A stretch of DNA of 24,374 nt, taken from assembly GCA_026770585.1 (NCBI GenBank), contig MU646366.1, positions 534,345 to 558,718 on the forward strand, in the 5' to 3' direction. Under the pieces are notes generated by a model. That model was not told where the DNA came from and did no database searches. It saw only the letters and a list, made by a program, of their open reading frames with translations. Shown here one piece after another: positions 20,516 through 24,374 of this stretch (position 1 is the stretch's first letter; each line of letters opens with the position of its first letter). The DNA comes from Baffinella frigidus (Eukaryota > Cryptophyceae > Cryptomonadales > Baffinellaceae). Both the position numbers and the translations under genes were made by a program.

Positions 20516-23500
20516 AAAAACGAACGAACGTACTTTCTCACACACTTTCTCTCACACACACACACCACGCTCACTCTCTCTCTCTCTCGCAGGTGCCCGG
20601 GGCGCCGCGCGCGCCGCACCAGCTGAGCTTCTACTCAGTCAACGTCAACCGCACGCGCTGCCTCTCGACGCCCACGGGGCGCGCCTGCACGTCATCCACA
20701 TTCACGTGCATCATCACCAAGGCCGCCTACCCCCTCACTTCGGACCTCTTCTTCCCGCCAGTGGGAGCCGAGTGCACGGGGCAGTCCCCCACGGCATGCA
20801 ACAGCGAGTCGTGCAGCTACGAGGTGTTCGGCGTCACGTCAGGACAGGAAGTATCTGTGTCAGTGCACGCGGTTAACCGCGGGGGGGAGGGGGGCGCGGG
20901 GAGGGGCGACGTGCGGTGGATGTTCCTGCCCGCCGCCAACCTGGCGCTGGAGGAGAGGGAGGTGGGGGTGGGTGGGCTGCAGGTGCAGCTTCAGTGGCAG
21001 GTGCCGGCGGACACTGGGTACTCAACCCTAAACCCTGACCCTCAACCCTCAACCCTAAATACTAAACCCTGAACCCTAAACCCTAAACCCTAAACCCTAA
21101 ACCCTAAACCCTAAACCCTAACCCCTAATCCCCAAACACTAATCCGCAAACCCTAGACCACCCTGAACCCCAAACCCTAAACCATAAACCATAAACCCCT
21201 TACCCTTAACCCTCAACCCTAAAGCCTAAACCCTCCACCCTAAACCCTTCACCCTACACCCGAAACCAGATACGGCGACACGCTCTCCCTCCCGATCGAA
21301 ATGTACCGCCTCGAGGTGAACATACACCCTAACCCCTGAACCCCCAACCCAAAATTTTCAACACTCAACCCCATCCTAACCCCTAACCCCCAAACCCTAA
21401 ACACTAAACCCTAAACCCTAAAGCAATAAAATCCTAAACCCTCAACCCTAAACCCTACATCCCAAACCCCTTCACTAGGTCTCCGCGTGCGGAAGCTTCT
21501 CAGCTGCGGACCCTGGGTACTCACCCCTCAACCCTTACCCCAAACTCTGAACCCAAAGTCGTAACCCCCAAACTCTAAATCCTCAAACCCCACCCCGCAC
21601 CTGCAACCCTCAACCCTACACCCTAAGCACTCAACCCTGCACCAGATGCCTCTACTTCATCGACGACGTGTACCCTGACAACGCGCACCTGACGCACATG
21701 GGAAACCACTCTGCGGACGCCTTCGGGTATACACCCTGAACCCTACACCCCCCACTCTCCACCCCAAATCCCTAAACCCAAAACTCCAAACTCTGAACCA
21801 CAACCCCTCCAAACTCTGAACCCCAACCCCAACCAGGTACCCCCTCAAGTACGACATCTCCGTCGGGCTGCACCACGGGTACTTCCACTCGTGCCGTCAA
21901 CTCTAAACCCCTAAACCATCAACCATTAACCCTAAACCCCAACCCCCAAACCAGGTACTTCTACTCGTACCGCGTGCAGCCACTCAACGCTCTGGGCTTC
22001 CCGATTGCACCCCAGGTGCCCTAAACCCTGAACCTTGCGCCTGAAACCTCAGCCCTCAACCTTATACCCTGAACCTCACACCTCAAACGCTCAGGTGCGC
22101 GTGTTTCAGTACGGAACCATCCCCTTCGCCGTCGCCTCAATTACGGTAAACCTTAAATCCCAAACTCTGAACCCTAACCCCTAACCAATCACCCCTAAAC
22201 CCTAAACCCCAAACCCTATATCCCATAGCCGAAATCCCAAAATTCCAAACCCTAACCCCTTAACAAAGCAGACCAAACTCTCAACCCTCAATATTGAACC
22301 GAAACCCCAACACCAGGTGCCGCAAGTGGTGACGCTCGGGCTCCCGATCAAGTTTGCCGTCGGGTCCTCGAACCTCGACGTCTGGAACGGCGAGACACCC
22401 TACACCCTACAACCTAAACCCTACACCCTACACCCTACACCCTACACCCTACACCCTACATCCTCCACCCTACACCCTACACCCTACACCCTACACCCTA
22501 CACCCTACATCCTCCACCCTCCACCCTACACCCTACACCCTACACCCTACACCCTACACCCTACATCCTCCACCCTACACCCTAAACCTTGAACCCTGAA
22601 CCCGGAAGCATATACCCTGAATCAGGCGAGACGCTCGTCGCGCGTTCTATCATTAAGATGTCCGGCATGCCGCTGGTGAACCCGAAACTCGAAACCCGAA
22701 ATCCTGACCTCGAAACCAACCCCACACCCCTACACCCTAAACCCCAAACCCCAAACCCCAAACTCTAAACCCCAAACCTCAAACTCCAAACCACAAAACC
22801 CAGACCCCAAACCCAAACCCAAACCAACCCCCAAACCCGAAACCATAATCACTAAACCAGGTGCGCGACCTCGCGGACGTCGCCATCACGTTCACAGACG
22901 TCCCCTCAGGCCTCGCGCTCAAAATCAACCCCGAGATCCCCGTCTTCACCGTCCTCTCCTCCTCCCTCGCGCTCGGCACCGAGCTCGAGTTCACGCCGCC
23001 CGTCCTCACCGAGGCGGACCTCGCGATATGCGGACAGTGTCTGTTCCGCGTGACCGTGACCATGGTGGGGTGGCTTGAGAAGAGCAAGGGCTTCTCGTTC
23101 CTGTACTTCGCATACCCCAAGGCGCTCACCCGCGGCCTCTCCACCGCGCTCGGGCCCATTGCCGGTGCACCCTACACACTGAACCCTGAACCCTGAACCC
23201 TGAACCCTTAACCCTCAACCCTTAACCCTCAACCCTCACCCCTCAACCCTCAACCCTAACCACCGAACCCTAAACCCTAACCCCTAACCCCAAAACACCA
23301 AATCCCAAACCCCGAACCACACACCCTAAACCCCACACCCCAAACCAGGGGGCCTGAACGTGAAAGCGATCGTGGAAGACTTCGAGGGGTCGGGCACGCG
23401 GCGCGGCGCAGGGAACGTCAACCTCTTCCAGGTGTCAATATATAAATTCCAAACCCTCAAACTGCAAAACTCAAACCCTCAACCCCAAACTGCAAAACTC

Positions 23501-24128
23501 AAACCCTCAACCATTTCCAACCCCTAAATCCTAAACCCTATACCCCTTTCAGGTGTTGACCAAGGCAAGGCAAGGGATGGTCGCCTTCCGCGCGCCGAGC
23601 GGCGCGGTACACCCTACATCCGAACCCATACACCCGAAAACATTACACCCGAAACCCCACACCCGAACCCATAAACCCTACACCCAAAACCCAACACCCT
23701 ACACCCTACACCCTACACCCGAAACCCGAAACCCTCCACTCGAAACACGAAGTCCTAAACCAGAAACCCATTCTGCGCAGCGACCCTCTAAAACCCAAAA
23801 CTTCAACCCGCAGGTCTCCCTCGCGAACGTGACGAAGATCGAGGAATCGACCGAGTACCTGCCCTCGTCGCCCAACGGCCGCGTCTTCGTAAACCCTAAA
23901 CCCCAAACCCCACACCCTTAACCATGAACGCTAAACCCTAAACCCTAAACCCCGAACCCTGAACCCTAAAACCTAGACCCTCAACCCTGAATCCAAAACC
24001 CTAAACCCTAAACCCTGGATCCAACCCCCCAACCCCTAAACCCTAAACCGTACACCAGGTGCTCTCGTTCGTGCAGCCAGCGTCACCCACTGTGGCGGAG
24101 GGCATTGCTGCCATCTCGGTGCTCGTCG
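6399..24128 (+). CDS. giant multi-EGF, FN3-containing secreted/surface protein (27 exons seen, 3' end beyond window)
   Basis: I joined 27 exons (separate entries) into one frame of 9259 bases, about 3086 codons, without a stop or frameshift. The ATG at 6399 is chosen because it opens a signal peptide (MGRAVLLVFILGACAAGVVA), is the first in-frame ATG, and has A at -3 and G at +4. Domain order is: signal peptide 1-22; about 49 units of 45 residues with 8 Cys each (pattern C-x2-C...G-x-x-G-x-x-C...C-x5-C-x5-C-x-C), close to laminin-type/multiple-EGF repeats, ~70-2259; Cys-rich segment ~2260-2350; Asn-rich linker ~2430-2531; DUF4215-like Cys repeat ~2532-2569; FN3-like regions ~2570-2850; IPT/TIG-like sequence ~2851-3086. 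No transmembrane segment is seen inside the window. Many N-x-S/T sequons support an extracellular location. The role in adhesion, recognition or extracellular matrix is inferred from architecture; I recognise no specific orthologue. Exact splice points are manual calls. Confidence 0.85.
7539..7606 (+). CDS. exon 2: short EGF-unit exon
   Basis: 68 bases encoding VRGASCDVPCDDNNNCSGNG followed by RC, i.e. the C-terminal end of one EGF unit and the start of the next. It restores the 8-Cys pattern interrupted at exon 1. Acceptor GAGCAG, donor GTAAAC, phase 2. It is followed by the longest intron (7607-11540), which contains the assembly gap. Confidence 0.8.
9309..9535 (+). other. non-repeat island within intron 2
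   Basis: A peptide-like frame, LAEALETHGDIVCEFGFTER followed by RMRPHV and a stop (9309-9389), has normal amino-acid composition and could be the 3' end of an exon or gene fragment, but I recognise no family. It is followed by a doubled TGGACGTGAC (9411-9420, 9423-9432) and a direct repeat ATCCTA..TGGGGTARTAT at about 9454 and 9514. This suggests inserted or captured sequence within the repeat array. Confidence 0.4.
10843..10950. other. assembly gap (108 N)
   Basis: A run of 108 undetermined bases within the CCCTACA array of intron 2. The true intron length, and whether exons are hidden here, cannot be judged. The phase match between exons 2 and 3 (TT|G) shows that no exon has to be missing, but cannot exclude one. 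Confidence 0.99.
11541..16377 (+). CDS. exon 3: 4.8-kb exon with 35 EGF-like units
   Basis: 4837 bases without an intron, contrasting with the very small exons downstream. It starts after GAAAGCAG, where G completes the split codon TT|G, and ends CCT GAG before donor GTGACT, phase 0. I count 35 TC/NC-xxx-G motifs, one per 45-residue (135-bp) unit. Units 11-17, 18-24 and 25-31 form a three-copy higher-order repeat. Sequons recur at fixed positions (WNTTC, WNETC, NCS). One unit has gained a Cys (codon 12112-12114) and the next has lost one (Tyr codon 12259-12261). Confidence 0.92.
12943..15780 (+). repeat. higher-order repeat: three copies of a seven-EGF block
   Basis: Blocks 12943-13887, 13888-14832 and 14833-15780 align unit for unit. 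The first two are exactly 945 bp (7 x 135), and the third is 948 bp because of one extra codon (CNSADGGC in place of CLFDGSC). Long stretches of blocks 1 and 2 are identical at DNA level, for example around 13500-13560 against 14445-14505. This indicates recent unequal crossing-over or gene conversion within the exon. Confidence 0.92.
16568..16661 (+). CDS. exon 4: EGF-unit exon
   Basis: 94 bases encoding EETCNGRGTCDAG...CVCQEHFAGEACSACSPG-type sequence (first E from exon 3), which continues the EGF pattern directly. Acceptor AACCAG, donor GTAATG, phase 1. Intron 3 upstream (16378-16567) is a CCCTAAA-type intron. Confidence 0.8.
16662..16791 (+). other. intron 4: non-telomeric intron with a 10-bp hairpin
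   Basis: A 130-base intron with no CCCTAAA-type repeats. Its centre is a perfect hairpin, GTCCCCCTTT (16697-16706) and AAAGGGGGAC (16715-16724), with weaker inverted similarity outside. The acceptor is GCATGGCAG. It may be an older intron or a different, foldback-derived one. Confidence 0.7.
16792..16952 (+). CDS. exon 5: EGF-unit exon
   Basis: 161 bases encoding GHSGDACEAFCAWNVTCSGH... through APTLFGETCEM. The first two bases complete the Gly codon begun in exon 4, and it ends at phase 0 before donor GTCAAC. Joined to exon 6 it gives CEM-CTAKDTC, one residue shorter than the usual C-x3-C spacing, so the exact junction is less certain here than elsewhere. Confidence 0.75.
17081..17707 (+). 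CDS. exon 6: last five EGF-like units
   Basis: 627 bases, phase 0 at both ends, acceptor CTTTCGGGAG and donor GTATCG. It contains five xCxxxG EGF motifs. From 17177 onward it is a close paralogue of the end of exon 3 (from 16051), including the unusual two-residue-longer CDERLHLFGAQC segment. The EGF array ends at FPRYNCQ. Confidence 0.85.
17708..18003 (+). other. intron 6, containing a foldback transposon-like element
   Basis: Donor GTATCG; preferred acceptor CCTGTATCAG before GCGGTG, which keeps phase 0. An alternative acceptor at 17921-17922 (CTGACAG|GTC) would also be in frame and would read through the short CCCTAAA-like stretch, so a longer exon 7 or an alternatively used segment (17923-18003) cannot be excluded. 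Confidence 0.6.
17760..17893. mobile_element. MITE-like foldback element inside intron 6
   Basis: The left arm starting AACGGACTGGAAATGGGGTA (17760 to about 17812) is inverted, with few mismatches, in the right arm (about 17837-17893, ending ACTACCACATTTTCAGTCCGTT split across the end). Arms of roughly 55 bases leave only a short loop. GGAGCCTTTC occurs on both sides (17720-17729 and 17907-17916), which may mark a larger element or a target duplication. It is a different family from the elements at 365-5014. Confidence 0.7.
18004..18218 (+). CDS. exon 7: Cys-rich segment after the EGF array
   Basis: 215 bases, phase 0 start, phase 2 end (GATTCGGG|GTGCGC). Encodes AVFEALSPALPLLADISTFC... CLRGCSGLELRECQTDFQEC... 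CECLGLLRKCSVDSG. Its Cys spacing no longer fits the EGF unit. I do not recognise the module. Confidence 0.8.
18339..18395 (+). CDS. exon 8: 57-base exon
   Basis: Encodes CETLTDQSSLGICSEFGC. The acceptor AACCAG|GTGCGAG mirrors the upstream donor GTGCGCG. Donor GTAAAA, phase 2. Both neighbouring introns are CCCTAAA/CCCTCAA arrays (intron 8, 18396-18762, contains homogeneous CCCTCAA and CCCTAAA blocks). Confidence 0.75.
18763..19306 (+). CDS. exon 9: Cys-containing segment and Asn-rich linker
   Basis: 544 bases, phase 0 at the end (GCCTAC|GTACAC). After SESQCQTHYPSVVTCDWETH and further Cys pairs, it encodes a linker with many N-x-S/T sequons (NYSNATNATW, GNATSG, GNETWGNGT), suggesting heavy N-glycosylation, and ends ESCMSGCQNPFQFATRAQLK. 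No named domain recognised. Confidence 0.85.
19554..19580 (+). CDS. exon 10: 27-base microexon
   Basis: Nine codons, DCAVCGDGK, phase 0 on both sides, acceptor AACCAG, donor GTCCTA. It supplies the CGDG start of the DUF4215-like repeat completed by exons 11 and 12. That continuity across three tiny exons is the main evidence for it. Confidence 0.75.
19744..19785 (+). CDS. exon 11: 42-base microexon, EECDDGN core
   Basis: Fourteen codons, VMSGREECDDGNME, phase 0 on both sides. The donor GTGATG is identical to the first six bases of exon 12, and the acceptor side also starts GTGATG. EECDDGN is the signature of the myxococcal Cys-rich repeat / DUF4215 family. Confidence 0.8.
19786..20068 (+). 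repeat. intron 11: CCATACA-type array
   Basis: An intron whose centre (about 19840-19990) is a near-homogeneous run of the variant CCATACA. It illustrates that individual introns carry different, locally homogenised versions of the same 7-bp unit. Confidence 0.8.
20069..20114 (+). CDS. exon 12: end of the DUF4215-like repeat
   Basis: 46 bases encoding VMDGCTDTCIIEPPH, phase 1 at the end (CACG|GTGCCT). With exons 10-11 it gives CGDGK...EECDDGN...DGCTDTC, matching the DUF4215-type spacing and Cys positions. Confidence 0.8.
20268..20365 (+). CDS. exon 13: start of the first FN3-like region
   Basis: 98 bases encoding GISIALVKSEPSDGNGVLTL followed by LWNHTALAKSART, which resembles the early FN3 strands (...L.W). 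Acceptor AACCAG, donor GTGCTC, phase 0. Confidence 0.75.
20366..20592 (+). repeat. intron 13: (CT)n and (AC)n microsatellite intron
   Basis: Unlike its neighbours, this intron consists of CT dinucleotide tracts (about 20369-20475 and 20573-20589) around an AC tract (about 20477-20520), with no CCCTAAA units. It is bounded by GTGCTC and CGCAG|GTGCCC. The polypyrimidine run directly precedes the acceptor. Confidence 0.85.
20593..21017 (+). CDS. exon 14: FN3-like region
   Basis: 425 bases, phase 0 start and phase 2 end (ACTGG|GTACTC). It begins VPGAPRAPHQLSFYSVNVNR and contains YEVFGVTSGQEVSVSVHAVN followed by RGGEGG, the typical end of an FN3 domain (v.V.AvN..GeG). A second FN3 begins with LQWQVPADTG. 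Two Cys pairs are present in the first. Confidence 0.85.
21270..21315 (+). CDS. exon 15: second FN3-like region
   Basis: 46 bases encoding YGDTLSLPIEMYRLE (first Gly split with exon 14), matching the FN3 C-strand (i..Y.le). Acceptor AACCAG, donor GTGAAC, phase 0. Confidence 0.75.
21479..21516 (+). CDS. exon 16: 38-base microexon
   Basis: Encodes VSACGSFSAADPG. Acceptor CACTAG, donor GTACTC, phase 2. It fits by frame and continuity only; the peptide itself has no motif. Confidence 0.65.
21646..21726 (+). CDS. exon 17: 81-base exon
   Basis: Encodes CLYFIDDVYPDNAHLTHMGN followed by HSADAF, inserted within the second FN3-like region. Acceptor CACCAG, donor GTATAC, phase 2. Confidence 0.75.
21837..21878 (+). 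CDS. exon 18: 42-base exon
   Basis: Encodes GYPLKYDISVGLHH. Acceptor AACCAG, donor GTACTT, phase 2. The following 76-base intron begins with a diverged copy of the first 18 bases of exon 19. Confidence 0.8.
21955..22015 (+). CDS. exon 19: FN3 F/G strands
   Basis: Encodes GYFYSYRVQPLNALGFPIAP and Q. The Y.yRV...N.lG pattern is the conserved end of an FN3 domain. Acceptor AACCAG, donor GTGCCC, phase 0. Confidence 0.8.
22095..22145 (+). CDS. exon 20: 51-base exon
   Basis: Seventeen codons, VRVFQYGTIPFAVASIT, phase 0 both sides. Acceptor GCTCAG|GTGCGC against upstream donor CAG|GTGCCC. Donor GTAAAC. Confidence 0.75.
22317..22389 (+). CDS. exon 21, followed by a GC-AG intron
   Basis: 73 bases encoding VPQVVTLGLPIKFAVGSSNL followed by DVWN, phase 1. 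No GT is available at the required place. Joining AACG|GCGAGAC to CAG|GCGAGAC keeps the frame (DVWNGETLVARS), so intron 21 (22390-22625, a CCCTACA array) appears to use a GC donor. Confidence 0.75.
22626..22675 (+). CDS. exon 22: 50-base exon
   Basis: Encodes GETLVARSIIKMSGMPL (Gly split with exon 21). Acceptor AATCAG, donor GTGAAC, phase 0. Confidence 0.75.
22861..23164 (+). CDS. exon 23: extracellular beta-rich region
   Basis: 304 bases, phase 1 at the end. VRDLADVAITFTDVPSGLAL... CGQCLFRVTVTMVG... FSFLYFAYPKALTRGLSTALGPIAG. The end resembles the start of an IPT/TIG module (FxFYxP...S...GPxxGG), which exon 24 continues. Confidence 0.85.
23349..23431 (+). CDS. exon 24: IPT/TIG-like segment
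   Basis: 83 bases encoding GLNVKAIVEDFEGSGTRRGA followed by GNVNLFQ. The preceding GPIAG|G with V.A.VEDF fits an IPT/TIG-type module. Acceptor AACCAG, donor GTGTCA, phase 0. Confidence 0.75.
23553..23606 (+). CDS. exon 25: 54-base exon
   Basis: Eighteen codons, VLTKARQGMVAFRAPSGA, phase 0 both sides. The acceptor CAG|GTGTTG mirrors upstream donor CAG|GTGTCA. VAFRAPSG resembles the late strands of IPT/TIG modules. Confidence 0.75.
23814..23888 (+). CDS. exon 26: 75-base exon
   Basis: Encodes VSLANVTKIEESTEYLPSSP followed by NGRVF, phase 0 both sides, one N-V-T sequon. Acceptor CCGCAG, donor GTAAAC. Confidence 0.75.
24059..24128 (+). CDS. exon 27: last exon in the window, Calx-beta-like start
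   Basis: 70 bases encoding VLSFVQPASPTVAEGIAAIS followed by VLVG, phase 1 before donor GTGCTG. F..P..tV.E....i.v.v resembles the opening of a Calx-beta module, but the rest lies beyond the window. The gene is incomplete at its 3' end. Confidence 0.65.
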
Positions 24129-24374
24129 GTGCTGCCCCACGCCCTGAACCCTAACCCATGCACCATGAACCATCGACCATGAACCATGGTCCATACACCG
24201 TAAACCCTAAACCATGTACCATAAACCCCAACCCCAAACCCCAAACCCCAAACCCCAAACCCCAAACCCCAAATCCCAAATCCCAAATCCCAAACCCCAA
24301 ACCCAAAACCGCAAACCCAAAACCCCAAACCCCAAACCCCAAACCCCAAACCCCAAACCCCAAACCCCAAACCC
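24129..24374 (+). repeat. intron 27 (partial): CCCCAAA-type array
   Basis: After a short CCATGAACC stretch, the rest of the window is an almost homogeneous run of CCCCAAA/CCCAAAT units on the + strand. The open frames on the opposite strand (GFGVWGLGF repeats) are translations of this array. The window ends inside the intron. Confidence 0.85.

Noticed and set aside
22317-22599. Open frames running from exon 21 into PYTLHPT repeats
   Set aside because: Only 22317-22389 is coding-like. The rest is the CCCTACA array of intron 21, and the proper continuation is exon 22 at 22626.
24083-24370. Gly/Phe/Trp-rich minus-strand frames at the right end
   Set aside because: They are translations of the reverse complement of CCCCAAA repeats.

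Overview
This is a eukaryotic nuclear window, and it is dominated by one very large spliced gene on the + strand. The background is saturated with a degenerate 7-bp repeat of the plant/green-algal telomere type (CCCTAAA on the + strand, i.e. TTTAGGG) and its one-base variants CCCTACA, CCCTCAA, CCCTGAA, CCCCAAA and CCATACA. Exons are very GC-rich, introns are short and C/A-rich, and no prokaryotic gene organisation is visible. TTTAGGG is typical of green plants and many green algae, and is also reported in dinoflagellates and some other protists. A prasinophyte-like green alga or another GC-rich phytoplankton species fits, but the sequence alone does not settle the lineage.

Bases 1-6398 contain no gene I can support. 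They hold a poly-G/TG contig edge, arrays of the 7-bp repeat in both orientations, a purine (GA)n tract, several foldback sequences, an internally duplicated segment with AATAAA signals, and a cluster of about 120-bp MITE-like elements (365-485, 4045-4171, 4170-4295, 4893-5014, plus remnants) with terminal inverted repeats and apparent TA target sites. A 217-bp segment bounded by 13-bp inverted repeats lies just upstream of the gene.

Bases 6399-24128 carry the gene. I could chain 27 exons by hand into one open frame of about 3086 codons with no frameshift or stop. It continues past the right edge. The predicted protein has a signal peptide, about 49 tandem 45-residue EGF/laminin-EGF-like units (residues ~70-2259), a Cys-rich stretch, an N-glycosylation-rich linker, a short CGDG...EECDDGN...DGC repeat (DUF4215/myxococcal Cys-rich type), two fibronectin-III-like regions, and IPT/TIG-like and possibly Calx-beta-like sequence. 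It is probably a giant secreted or surface adhesion/receptor-like protein.

The most unusual feature is the introns. Nearly all of the 26 complete introns consist largely of the C-rich strand of the telomere-type repeat. Several are bounded by short direct repeats of exon sequence (best case 16 of 18 bases identical), 16 of 26 acceptors read AG|GT, one intron is GC-AG, and no donor matches GTRAGT. This looks like intron gain by insertion of telomere-type sequence at duplicated sites, an introner-like process. In addition, the 4.8-kb exon 3 contains a three-copy higher-order repeat of seven EGF units (945 bp each).
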